Positions 1-7,723 of a stretch of DNA of 32,897 nucleotides are shown here, piece after piece. Source of the stretch: Rhizobium sp. Q54 (lineage in GTDB: Bacteria > Pseudomonadota > Alphaproteobacteria > Reyranellales > Reyranellaceae); NCBI GenBank assembly GCA_945903635.1, contig CAMDOT010000044.1, forward strand, positions 1 to 32,897. The letters run 5' to 3'. Both the position numbers and the translations under genes were made by a program. How positions within the stretch are numbered: the stretch's first letter is position 1; each line of letters opens with the position of its first letter. Under the pieces are notes generated by a model. That model did not search any database and was not told the DNA's origin. It saw only the letters and a list, made by a program, of their open reading frames with translations.

Positions 1-2
1 AT

Positions 3-746
3 CCGGACCGCAATGCCCAGTTCGACCATATCAATGTCGAGGTTTTGGCGGCTCAGGCCGCCGGGCAACCCGTCATCTCGGTCGACACGAAGAAAAAGGA
101 GCTGATCGGCAATTATCGCAACGGCGGCACGGACTATCGGCCGAAGGGCAAGCCGCAACGCGTCAAGGTGCACGACTTCGAAGACAAGAACCTCGGGAAG
201 GTCACGCCTTATGGCGTGTACGACATCGCGGCAAACAGCGGTTGGGTCAGCGTCGGTATCACGCACGACACCGCCGGGTTCGCCGTGTCGGCCATTGCCA
301 CCTGGCTGAAGAAAATGGGGCGGCGACGCTACCCCAAGGCACGGCAGCTGACGATAACCGCCGATTGCGGCGGCTCCAACGGTGCGCGTGTGAGGCTGTG
401 GAAAGTCGAACTGCAGAAGTTCGCCGACCGGACGGGGCTGGCGATCAAGGTTCTCCACTATCCGCCGGGTACCTCGAAGTGGAACAGGATCGAGCACCGG
501 ATGTTTTGTCACATCACGCAGAACTGGCGAGGCCGACCGCTTGCCGATCGTGCTACCGTGGTCGAGCTGATTGCCGCAACCACAACGAAGACCGGTCTCA
601 AGATCAAAAGTGCGCTCGATACACGGACCTACGAGAAAGGCATCAAGGTCGGCAAGGCCGAGATGGAAAGCCTCGACATCCGAGGCGACACCTTCCATCC
701 TGAATGGAACTACACCGTCATGCCAAGGACTGCTAAATCGTTGTAG
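3..746 (+). CDS. ISAzo13-type transposase, 5' end outside window
   Basis: This is the C-terminal part of a DDE transposase of the ISAzo13 (Rhodopirellula-type) family, which catalyses cut-and-paste movement of its own insertion sequence. The frame is open from the first bases of the window, so the true start lies upstream; a TTG at 45 is only an internal codon. Visible catalytic motifs are the SVDTKKKEL stretch with the first Asp, TADCGGSNG with the second Asp, and KWNRIEHRMF with the Glu. Family members are usually around 400 residues or more, so roughly the last 60 percent is seen here. The frame ends cleanly at TAG. The IS right end must lie soon after, because a small gene on the other strand ends at 765. 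No terminal inverted repeat can be verified without the left end. Confidence 0.9.
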   Translation, partial: PDRNAQFDHINVEVLAAQAAGQPVISVDTKKKELIGNYRNGGTDYRPKGKPQRVKVHDFEDKNLGKVTPYGVYDIAANSGWVSVGITHDTAGFAVSAIATWLKKMGRRRYPKARQLTITADCGGSNGARVRLWKVELQKFADRTGLAIKVLHYPPGTSKWNRIEHRMFCHITQNWRGRPLADRATVVELIAATTTKTGLKIKSALDTRTYEKGIKVGKAEMESLDIRGDTFHPEWNYTVMPRTAKSL

Positions 747-764
747 TTATAGTTGAGGGTGTCC

Positions 765-890
765 TTAGCGCCTGCGGCGTTCCTCGTCTTCCCGCTTGCG
801 CCTTTCGTGCTCGGCCGACGCGCTGCGATAGGCGCGCCACGCCAGGACGAGGGCAACCAGGGAGCAGGCAACGCCCACGATCATTGTCAT
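765..890 (-). CDS. 41-aa single-pass membrane microprotein
   Basis: This short reading frame encodes 41 residues. It has one hydrophobic segment near the N-terminus (about residues 3-19: MIVGVACSLVALVLAW) followed by a strongly charged tail rich in Arg, Glu, Asp and Lys. Its ATG overlaps the TGA of the upstream glycosyltransferase as ATGA (887-890), the usual arrangement for translational coupling, which is the main support for it being real. The predicted topology is an N-terminal anchor with a cytoplasmic basic/acidic tail. No family is recognised. It would be the last gene of the three-gene A+T-richer islet. It could be an accessory subunit of the glycosyltransferase, but that rests on position alone. 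Confidence 0.55.
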   Translation of the reverse strand: MTMIVGVACSLVALVLAWRAYRSASAEHERRKREDEERRRR

Positions 891-2098
891 TGGCTTGTTT
901 TGCTCATCGGGACGATTTGACATTTAAAGCCTGCCGGCAAGCCCAACCGGGTTGAAGCAATGCGCTCGTTAGGGCGCGCCGCAGTAAACAGACGTCGTCC
1001 CTGGATATCCTCGGCAATCTCCATGCTGACGGCCGCGATTCCCGAAGCTGATCTTGAGCCAACTACATCAATTCGCCACGTGCCGTTCCTGACGTCGTCG
1101 AGGGCCTCCAACAGTTGCACGTAGTCTCGGAGAACTCTTCCAGCTCCGACAGCTTCGAGCACCTGCGCATTGTATTCTTCTTGACCCGGAAGAACCTCAA
1201 TTATCAAAAGCGGCTTGCACGCAGCAAGGACCTCGCCAACGGAAATGCCTCCCGCCTTTCCGATTACTACGTCTGCTTTTCGCAACAACTCCGGCATGTT
1301 CCTGGCAAAACCAACGACTTCAACTCGCTTCGACCAGTTTCTCTGGCGAACCAAATATTCAACTCGAGCACGCAAACGACGGTCGTGCCCACACACAAAC
1401 GTAAAGGTCAACGAGGTCTGTTCGGAAACAAGCTTCATCAAAGTCGGCAAATGCCAAGCTGCGCGCAACGCCTTGGCACCGAATGACACGACTACATGAA
1501 AAGCGGCTGTCTTGGCGGCTTGGCTCTTGAGATCGAAGAAGGCATGCCCGACAGGAAGTCCCGTCAGATTGATACGACCTTCTCTCTTCCTTGCGACTGC
1601 CGCGGGACAAGCAAAAACCGACCTGCAATCAGCAAAGATTGCGTCAACGCCTGGAAGCACTTGCAAACTGTGGACGACTAAGTCCGTCGCTACGACACCA
1701 AGATAAAACTCCTGCCGCCTCTTCCACCAAACAGCGGCGCAGGCAGCCCCTGGATGCAAAGCGACAACCCCCGCAACGTCAACTTGCGCATATCGCTCCG
1801 CTAATCGATCCCCGATCGGTCGATACAGTCGACTGAAGTAACTGCCGAGCAAATCATCGGTGACGACCCACCGATGCAACCATCCATAAACGGATCGGAA
1901 GCCCGGCCAAGTCGAAGCGGCTTGCCAAAGTCGCTCGATGCTCCACCTTTGCAAAGGCGATGCGTAGTCACACAAATTCTCGTGCCGAACATCCCATTCC
2001 GGTACTAGCTTCCGCAAGCTCCGCGCCAAGCTCATGCCAGCTTGTACATGTCCATAGCCGCTGGTCGCCGACAAAAGGAGAAGTATGGGACGTTTCAT
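887..2098 (-). CDS. GT28 / MGDG-synthase-like glycosyltransferase
   Basis: The 403-residue protein resembles the family of monogalactosyldiacylglycerol synthases and processive diacylglycerol glucosyltransferases, which move a sugar from a UDP-sugar to a membrane lipid at the inner face of the membrane. Visible motifs are the N-terminal ATSGYGH loop (residues 11-17), the LTGLPVG strand-loop (179-185), and the C-terminal nucleotide-sugar site KAGGISVGE (281-289) followed by PGQEEYNA (304-311), which corresponds to the PGQEEGN signature of MGDG/UgtP enzymes. It starts with ATG 18 bp after the stop of the VTT-domain gene and overlaps the downstream microprotein by ATGA. Base composition is lower in G+C than the flanking chromosome, suggesting acquisition. 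The acceptor lipid and donor sugar cannot be read from sequence; a non-lipid acceptor is possible. Confidence 0.75.
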   Translation of the reverse strand: MKRPILLLLSATSGYGHVQAGMSLARSLRKLVPEWDVRHENLCDYASPLQRWSIERLWQAASTWPGFRSVYGWLHRWVVTDDLLGSYFSRLYRPIGDRLAERYAQVDVAGVVALHPGAACAAVWWKRRQEFYLGVVATDLVVHSLQVLPGVDAIFADCRSVFACPAAVARKREGRINLTGLPVGHAFFDLKSQAAKTAAFHVVVSFGAKALRAAWHLPTLMKLVSEQTSLTFTFVCGHDRRLRARVEYLVRQRNWSKRVEVVGFARNMPELLRKADVVIGKAGGISVGEVLAACKPLLIIEVLPGQEEYNAQVLEAVGAGRVLRDYVQLLEALDDVRNGTWRIDVVGSRSASGIAAVSMEIAEDIQGRRLFTAARPNERIASTRLGLPAGFKCQIVPMSKTSQ

Positions 2099-2116
2099 CT
2101 TCTTCTGCTGATGGAG

Positions 2117-3418
2117 TCAAATGGTAGCGTGCAGTATTGCAACATCAAACACAGCAAGAAGCCACAAGATCAGACCGGTCCTGATGATCGTTCCCAAACC
2201 ACTCGCAACCACGATCCAGCCTGCCTTGGTCCACGACAGGCCGGCGCTCCACGCGTAGATGACAGTCGAGGTACGCATCGGCGCAAAGGGAATAGCCTGA
2301 CAGGCAAAATACAAAACTGCTGAAGAACGACCAATCCAAGTTCCTTCGAACGGATGATCGCCAAAATTTCGCGTCAACCATTCAGGCGGTTGCGCCGTCT
2401 TCCGTGCTAACAGCCCTACTATGCATGCCAAGATCAAGGAGCCGATCGCCTTTCCAATGCAAGCAGCGACAAAGAGTTTCCACGTGGCGACCTTCCCAAA
2501 AAAGACCAGAGGCGCTTCCGAAGGAGTCGGCAGGATGATGGCACACAGGGCCGTATAGACGACCGTGCCCGTTAACATTAGGCGCTCGCTTACTTCCCTT
2601 AGCATGATCAGCCAATCCAGCGCTCTCACGCCAAATTGGTCGGCTGCGCTCGAAAAGAAGTAAACGCCGAGTAGAATCATCAGCGCGACGTAGTATTGCA
2701 GCCATTGAGCTGCTCGTAAAAGATTGGCCGTATTTCCCAGTTCGCGCCCATTGTAGGATTGTTCGAATGCCCGCTCATGCCCGGGAGATGAAAGACTGAA
2801 GTATTTGTATGCGAGCATGACACCTATGTAACAAACGGTTACGGAATAGAAGTAGTGGTATATTTTCGAGTCTAGAGAAACGTGAGCCAAAAACGTGAGT
2901 GTTATCAAACTTCCCCAGAACAGCAAAATTCGCCACACGCCAGACAACGCGTGGGGCGTTATGAAGCCATCTGCGTAAAAGATCTTCGTCAGAAACCGTG
3001 GCGCGACATTCGTCTCATAGCCCATCACTTCTAGTTTTAACCGCCCGTTAATCGCGATCTCGATCTCTTTCATGCGCCGGCGCAGGATCAGAAACATGTA
3101 TGCAGCGCTCATGACCGTCGAGACTAGGTAGAAGGCAAAGCACGCAGCAAGGCACAGAACAAAGAGCCGAGCCACCTCGGGCAATGCGTTCAGTACAGCC
3201 TTCTCCTTGAACACCACTCCAGCAACGCTCACCAACACTAAGCCAAGGAGTTGCATATAGTTTGTCTGCTGATTGTAGATGGCGAGCTGTTGGAGTATCT
3301 CCTGACGATGCAATTTGTACTCTTCCAGGAGCACGTTAACCGTCAAGTCGTTCTCTGAGCCATTCTTTCGCACGGCTGGTCGCAGCACCTCGCGACCGAG
3401 GACGTATTGTCGCTGCAT
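2117..3418 (-). CDS. Multi-spanning protein with C-terminal VTT/DedA-like domain
   Basis: The 433-residue inner-membrane protein appears to have two parts. The N-terminal part has a soluble helix with an E-Y-K-x-x-R-x-E-I pattern (about 32-41), two hydrophobic segments (about 55-70 and 83-111), a charged cytoplasmic stretch (112-160) and two more hydrophobic segments (about 161-182 and 187-207). The C-terminal part (about 280-428) resembles the VTT/DedA/SNARE-associated fold: an ILPTPSEAPLVFFGK re-entrant stretch (295-309), a second one at FACQAIPFAPMRTS (371-384), and a final helix pair. VTT proteins act in lipid scrambling or undecaprenyl-phosphate translocation. The N-terminal extension is unusual, since stand-alone DedA proteins are about 200 residues. 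It is first in an operon with a lipid-type glycosyltransferase, so a role in presenting or flipping a (glyco)lipid is plausible but inferred. G+C is lower than in neighbouring genes. Confidence 0.6.
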   Translation of the reverse strand: MQRQYVLGREVLRPAVRKNGSENDLTVNVLLEEYKLHRQEILQQLAIYNQQTNYMQLLGLVLVSVAGVVFKEKAVLNALPEVARLFVLCLAACFAFYLVSTVMSAAYMFLILRRRMKEIEIAINGRLKLEVMGYETNVAPRFLTKIFYADGFITPHALSGVWRILLFWGSLITLTFLAHVSLDSKIYHYFYSVTVCYIGVMLAYKYFSLSSPGHERAFEQSYNGRELGNTANLLRAAQWLQYYVALMILLGVYFFSSAADQFGVRALDWLIMLREVSERLMLTGTVVYTALCAIILPTPSEAPLVFFGKVATWKLFVAACIGKAIGSLILACIVGLLARKTAQPPEWLTRNFGDHPFEGTWIGRSSAVLYFACQAIPFAPMRTSTVIYAWSAGLSWTKAGWIVVASGLGTIIRTGLILWLLAVFDVAILHATI

Positions 3419-3480
3419 CTAATTTTACCCCAGAAGCCTAGGCACAGATGGACGGCCAGCATCACGCGTACTCGGGTAAG

Positions 3481-3510
3481 AGTTTAGAGATAAAACGCCG
3501 AATACAACAA
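3481..3510 (-). promoter_or_regulatory. Possible promoter of the glycosyltransferase islet
   Basis: On the minus strand a TTGTTG hexamer and a TAAACT hexamer are separated by 18 bases, about 65 bases upstream of the VTT-domain gene start. The match to a sigma-70 promoter is partial (TTG of the -35 box, 4 of 6 in the -10 box). The gap between 3419 and 3571 is clearly richer in A+T than the surrounding chromosome, so chance matches are likely. Confidence 0.2.
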
Positions 3511-3537
3511 CCTTAAGTTGACTTTTGGAGTCACTAT

Positions 3538-3563
3538 GACAGGTAATACCGCCGTCACCTGTC
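3538..3563. repeat. 7-bp inverted repeat downstream of yheT
   Basis: GACAGGT (3538-3544) and ACCTGTC (3557-3563) are perfect inverted copies with a 12-base spacer. They lie 9 bases beyond the yheT stop and upstream of the islet promoter region. There is no T-run after the stem on either strand, so it could be an operator or a weak hairpin rather than a classical terminator. Confidence 0.35.
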
Positions 3564-3571
3564 GTCCCAAG

Positions 3572-4564
3572 TCACTTGTCAGCAAAGAACCTAGCTACCA
3601 CCAGATCACTCCACGGCTGGTCGCTGCCGGCACCGTGGAAGCCGACGTGGCCGCCGGACTCCGGCAGCAGCGGCACGAGCACCTTGTTGGCTGCCCAATC
3701 ATAGCTGCGATAGAGCGCGGCTGGAATCCAGGGATCGTCGCCCGCCGCCAGCATCAGGGTCGGCACGCGGATGTCCGCCATGAAGCGCAGCGGCTTGCAG
3801 CTTTCATAGTAATTCTCGGCGTTGCCGAATCCGTAATGCGGCGCGATGAAGACGTCGTCGTACTCCCACACCGTGCGTGAATTCCCGATCGCCGCCCGTT
3901 CAGTGCCAGAAAGCATCGCGCCCTCGCCCATCGCCTCGATCTTCATCTGGCTCAGGAGATGGTGATGATAGAGCCGGTTGCGCGCCCGCATGATGTTGCG
4001 GCAGGTGACGGCAAGGTCGATCGGGGCGCAGACGCTGACAGCCGCTTTCAGGGGCGAGGCCGCCCCCTCCTCACCCAGGTATTTCAGCAGCATCGCGCCG
4101 CCCAGCGAGTAGCCCACGGCCGCCAGCCCGTCCTGCGTGAGATCGGCCGGCAGCAGCGACAGCAGCATGCGGAAATCCTGGCTGCGACCGGCATAATAGT
4201 GCCCGCCGCACAAAGCCCGCGACGGACCCGCGCCACGCAGGTTGAGGCGCAGCACGCGATGGCCCCGGTCGAGCAGCAGGCGCGCCTGGCTGAGGACGTA
4301 GGAGCTGTCCTCGCTGCCGGTCAGTCCGTGGATCAGCAGCACCAGCGTCGCCTCGGCCCTGGGCACCGCCGGCCGGTGCAGCGTGGCCAGCAGCGTATCG
4401 CCGGTGCCATCGGTCAGCGGAAAGCACAGCCGCTCACTGGTATGAGGGATGAGGTCAACGGCGCCGCCGCGCAGGCGGTTCGCCATCGTCTGCAGATCGC
4501 CGCCCCACCAGGGAAAGCGTGGACGGAAGGGTGGGATATCGAGAGAAGGAATGGACGTGTGCAC
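3572..4564 (-). CDS. yheT: YheT-family alpha/beta hydrolase
   Basis: The 330-residue protein is a member of the YheT/UPF0017 alpha/beta hydrolases, a widespread group with carboxylesterase-like features and no firmly established physiological substrate in bacteria. Its N-terminus carries the family hallmark F-x-P-R-F-P-W-W-x-G-D-L-Q-T (about 13-26). The oxyanion region is LIHGLTGS (77-84), the nucleophile elbow is GYSLGG with Ser153, the acid is in AGDDPW (Asp276 or Asp277) and the histidine is in GGHVGFHG (His306). Length is typical. It is divergent from the EamA gene with only 30 bp between starts, so the two share a compact promoter region. No signal peptide is seen, so it is probably cytoplasmic. 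Confidence 0.88.
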   Translation of the reverse strand: MHTSIPSLDIPPFRPRFPWWGGDLQTMANRLRGGAVDLIPHTSERLCFPLTDGTGDTLLATLHRPAVPRAEATLVLLIHGLTGSEDSSYVLSQARLLLDRGHRVLRLNLRGAGPSRALCGGHYYAGRSQDFRMLLSLLPADLTQDGLAAVGYSLGGAMLLKYLGEEGAASPLKAAVSVCAPIDLAVTCRNIMRARNRLYHHHLLSQMKIEAMGEGAMLSGTERAAIGNSRTVWEYDDVFIAPHYGFGNAENYYESCKPLRFMADIRVPTLMLAAGDDPWIPAALYRSYDWAANKVLVPLLPESGGHVGFHGAGSDQPWSDLVVARFFADK

Positions 4565-4594
4565 GGCTAGTCCTTATTCACGGCCGGCACAAAG

Positions 4595-5470
4595 ATGGCA
4601 ACGCCCTCCCCCTCTCCAGGCTCGGCCCTGCTCGGCGTCTTGTTCGCCGTCTGCGCCGCGGCGGTTTTCAGCACCGCCGGCGTCATCGTGCGCCGCATCG
4701 ATCTGCCCGCTTGGGATATCTCTTTTTGGCGCTCCGCTTTCCTCGTGACCGCGATGCTGCCGCTATTGCTTTGGCAGCGCCGGCGGGTCTGGATCGACGT
4801 GCGCAACGCGGGTCCCGCCCTGCTGCTGAGCGCGCTGCTCCTTGCCGGCAGCTTCGTCGCCTTCATCCTGGCCCTCGGCCTGGCGCCGGTCGCCAACGTC
4901 CTGATCATGTTCGGGGCGACGCCGTTCATCACCGCGATAGCGGCCCGCCTCTTCCTCGGCGAGAAGCTGCACACCCATACCATCCTCGCCATGGCGGTGG
5001 CGGTGGTGGGGCTTGCCATCAGCGTTGCCGGTTCGCTGCAGGCTGGCGCGCTGGCCGGCATGGCCGTGGCCTTCATCGTCGTGCTCTGCATGAGCGGCAA
5101 TTACGTGGTCGTCCGTCATCGCCGCGACGTCGGCATGGCGCCGGCGATCTGGCTGGCCGGCGTGATATCGGGACTGGTGGCACTCCCCTTCGCCCATCCC
5201 GAAACGGTCATGTGGTCGCAGGTGCCGTGGCTGCTGGCGCTCAGTCCCGGGCAGCTTGCCGGTGGTCTGCTGCTCTACATGGCGAGCCTCAAGCGCATTC
5301 CCGCCGGCCGGGCCGCCTTGCTCGGCCTGCTCGAGTTGGTCCTGGGTCCGATCTGGGTATGGCTGTTCGACGGCGAGAAGCCGGACGACCTCACCTTGAT
5401 CGGCGGCAGCATCGTCATTGCCGCCGCCGCGGCCAATGTGTGGCTGGATTCGCGGCGACCCACCGGTTAG
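4595..5470 (+). CDS. EamA/DMT-family transporter
   Basis: The 291-residue inner-membrane protein has the pattern of ten hydrophobic helices of the drug/metabolite transporter superfamily, with two EamA repeats (about 14-145 and 150-285). Typical features are the early FSTAGVIVRRID helix, a repeat-end P-F-x-x-A-x-x-A-R-L-F-L-G-E-K motif (residues about 110-126) and a matching LLELVLGPIWVWLFDGEKP near the C-terminus. Members export or import small metabolites such as amino acids, and the substrate cannot be predicted. It is the first gene of a same-strand run with the secreted hydrolase 9 bp downstream. The start was chosen because the next frame opens just after the divergent yheT promoter gap. 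Confidence 0.88.
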   Translation: MATPSPSPGSALLGVLFAVCAAAVFSTAGVIVRRIDLPAWDISFWRSAFLVTAMLPLLLWQRRRVWIDVRNAGPALLLSALLLAGSFVAFILALGLAPVANVLIMFGATPFITAIAARLFLGEKLHTHTILAMAVAVVGLAISVAGSLQAGALAGMAVAFIVVLCMSGNYVVVRHRRDVGMAPAIWLAGVISGLVALPFAHPETVMWSQVPWLLALSPGQLAGGLLLYMASLKRIPAGRAALLGLLELVLGPIWVWLFDGEKPDDLTLIGGSIVIAAAAANVWLDSRRPTG

Positions 5471-5479
5471 GACCCGAAC

Positions 5480-6493
5480 ATGAGAACCCTCGCGTCTTCG
5501 GTCACTGCCGCCTTCTTGCTGTTGGGGACGCCGTCGCCGCTTCTCGCCGAACCTGTCGCCTCGCTCGCCGACGGCCGCGCTGGACGCATCGAGTTTCGCT
5601 CCGAAACGCCAAACGGGCCGACCGAACTTGCCCGCCGGACCTATCCGGTGGCCGGATCGGTCGTCGTCGGCACTCTGGTCCTGCCGCAGACCGCCGACGG
5701 TAGAATACCGGCGATGGTCATCGCCCATGGCAGCGGCGGAATTCTTCCGGGCCGCGAAGATGCCTGGGCGGCGCGGCTCAACGCGCTCGGCATCGCCACC
5801 TTCGTGGTCGACAGTTTCACCCCGCGCGGCCTGCAGTCGACGTCGCGCGATCAGAGCCGGCTTTCGACGATGGCCAATCTGGCCGATGCGCTCGCCGCCT
5901 TGCGGCTGCTCGCGACCCACCCGCGCATCGACCCGGCGCGGATCGGTGTCATGGGTTTTTCACGGGGCGGTCAGGTCGCACTGTACAGCGCCCTGGAACC
6001 GTTGCGGCGCGGCATGGTCGACGGCGACCTCCGCTTTGCCGCCCACGTCGCGCTCTACCCTTCCTGCAGCATTCCCTACCGCGCCGAGCAGGTGAGCCGC
6101 GCGCCGATCCTGATGCTGCTCGGCGGCGCCGACGACTATACGCCGGCCGCCGCGTGCCGCGACTATGCCGCCTGGTTTGCCGCCAAGGGTGTCCCGATCC
6201 AGGTCATCGCCTACGAAGGCGCGTATCACGATTTCGACATCCCGGACCCGCCGCGCGTCCTGCCGGCCCTGCAAAGCGCCCGTGGATGCAAGGCGGAAGT
6301 CGATGTCGACGACGGTGTCGTGCGCCGGCTCGACACTGGCGAGGCGCTCCGCGACCCGACGGCGATTTCCGCCTACTTCCGCACCTGCATGCAGCGTGGT
6401 GCGACCATGGGCGGCGATGCCCCGGCGCTTGCACGCGCCGAACAGGATGTCGCCACGTTTCTTCGCAATACCTTTAAGCTCTCGGTGCGATGA
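5480..6493 (+). CDS. Secreted dienelactone-hydrolase-family protein
   Basis: The 337-residue protein has an N-terminal signal peptide (about residues 1-23, cleavage after PLLA). It carries an alpha/beta-hydrolase domain of the dienelactone hydrolase type, so it is probably periplasmic and hydrolyses an ester or lactone. The oxyanion loop is AHGSGG (82-87), the nucleophile is Ser161 in GFSRGG, the acid is Asp218 or Asp219 in GGADDYTP, and His250 lies in the AYHDFD motif near the domain end. A C-terminal extension with two Cys (about 270-310) follows the catalytic domain. The ATG is 9 bp after the EamA stop, so the pair is likely cotranscribed. The classical DLH nucleophile is Cys, so the Ser here argues for an esterase-like activity rather than true dienelactone hydrolysis. 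Confidence 0.8.
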   Translation: MRTLASSVTAAFLLLGTPSPLLAEPVASLADGRAGRIEFRSETPNGPTELARRTYPVAGSVVVGTLVLPQTADGRIPAMVIAHGSGGILPGREDAWAARLNALGIATFVVDSFTPRGLQSTSRDQSRLSTMANLADALAALRLLATHPRIDPARIGVMGFSRGGQVALYSALEPLRRGMVDGDLRFAAHVALYPSCSIPYRAEQVSRAPILMLLGGADDYTPAAACRDYAAWFAAKGVPIQVIAYEGAYHDFDIPDPPRVLPALQSARGCKAEVDVDDGVVRRLDTGEALRDPTAISAYFRTCMQRGATMGGDAPALARAEQDVATFLRNTFKLSVR

Positions 6494-6545
6494 ATGGCGT
6501 CATGACCGGCTGGATTTGCGGCGGATCACTGGCTAAGAACGGAGC

Positions 6546-7703
6546 ATGACCCAGAATGCTAAGGGCCCCCTGTCGGGCATCACCGTCGTCGACCTCTCCC
6601 GCATCCTGGCGGGTCCCTACTGCACCCTGCTGATGGCCGAGATGGGCGCGCGGGTGATCAAGGTCGAGCCACCCAAGGGCGGCGACGACGCGCGTGCCTA
6701 CGGGCCCTTCGTCAACGGCAAGTCGACCTATTTCGCCTCGGTCAACCGCGGCAAGGAAAGCATCGCGCTCGACCTCAAGAGCGACGCCGACCGCAAGATC
6801 TTCGAGAAGCTGCTCGAGAAGGCCGATGTGGTGGTCGAGAACTTCCGCCCCGGCACGATGGAGAAGCTGGGCTACGGCTGGGAGACGCTGCACGCCAAAT
6901 ACCCCAAGCTGATCTACGCCGCGGCGTCGGGCTTCGGCCACTCGGGCCCGAACTCCAAGGACCCGGCCTACGACATGGTCATGCAGGGCATGGGCGGTAT
7001 CATGAGCATCACTGGCAACGAGGGCCAGCCGCCCTCCCGCGTCGGCATGTCGATCGGCGACATCGGCGCCGGGCTCTACACCGCGGTCGCGGTCAACGCC
7101 GCCCTCGTCCACCGGCTCAAGACCGGGGAATCCACCAAGGTCGACATCGGCATGTTCGACTGCCAGCTGGCACTGCTCGAGAATGCCATCATGCGCTATA
7201 CGGTCGAGGGCGAGATCCCCGGCCCGCTCGGCGCCCGTCATCCCACCATCACGCCCTTCCAGGCCTTCAAGACCTCCGACGGCGCGATCATCATCGCCGC
7301 CGGCAACGACGGTCTCTTCGTCAAGACCTGCGACGCGCTCGGCCGGTCCGACATGGCGGCCAGCCCCGACTACAAGACCAATGCGCTGCGCCAGAAGCAC
7401 CACAAGAAGCTCGAGCATGAGATCGAGTCGGTCCTGAAGGCCAACACGACGGCGCACTGGATCGCGGTCGTGTCCAAGGCCGGCGTGCCCTGCGGGCCGA
7501 TCAACAACATCGCCCAGGCGCTGGAGCACCCGCAGGTCGCAGCGCGCAACATGGTGGTCGAGGTTCCCGACGGCAGCGGCGGCACGCTCAGGCTCGCCGG
7601 CAATCCGCTTAAAATGTCGGCCTTCGCCGATCCTACGACGCGGGCCCCGGCGCCCGATCTCGACGGCGATCGCCAGGCCATCCTGTCCTACGTCGGCGGC
7701 TAG
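6546..7703 (+). CDS. CaiB/BaiF family CoA-transferase
   Basis: The 385-residue cytoplasmic enzyme belongs to the class III (formyl-CoA transferase type) CoA-transferases, which move CoA between organic acids through an aspartyl-CoA mixed anhydride. The N-terminal LSRILAGPYCTLLMAEMGA block (17-35) and VIKVEPPKGGDD (37-48) are classic. The catalytic Asp is Asp143 in PAYDMVMQ, followed by a Gly-rich GMGGIMS loop. Length is normal for the family. An AACGGAGC ribosome site sits directly before the ATG. It lies 52 bp after the secreted hydrolase gene and 20 bp before the acylase gene, all on the same strand. The acid substrate cannot be deduced; carnitine-, oxalate-, bile-acid- and alpha-methylacyl-type members all look similar. 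Confidence 0.92.
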   Translation: MTQNAKGPLSGITVVDLSRILAGPYCTLLMAEMGARVIKVEPPKGGDDARAYGPFVNGKSTYFASVNRGKESIALDLKSDADRKIFEKLLEKADVVVENFRPGTMEKLGYGWETLHAKYPKLIYAAASGFGHSGPNSKDPAYDMVMQGMGGIMSITGNEGQPPSRVGMSIGDIGAGLYTAVAVNAALVHRLKTGESTKVDIGMFDCQLALLENAIMRYTVEGEIPGPLGARHPTITPFQAFKTSDGAIIIAAGNDGLFVKTCDALGRSDMAASPDYKTNALRQKHHKKLEHEIESVLKANTTAHWIAVVSKAGVPCGPINNIAQALEHPQVAARNMVVEVPDGSGGTLRLAGNPLKMSAFADPTTRAPAPDLDGDRQAILSYVGG

Positions 7704-7723
7704 ATCGTGCGGGCGCCCCCGCG

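Noticed and set aside
747..764. Right terminal inverted repeat of the ISAzo13-type element
   Set aside because: The left end lies outside the window, so no inverted repeat or target duplication can be confirmed.
4763..5920. Long minus-strand frame across the EamA and hydrolase genes
   Set aside because: Spans two well-supported genes in antisense and has no recognisable domain.
6474..7529. Long minus-strand frame opposite the CoA-transferase
   Set aside because: Antisense shadow with biased composition; the plus strand encodes a canonical class III CoA-transferase.
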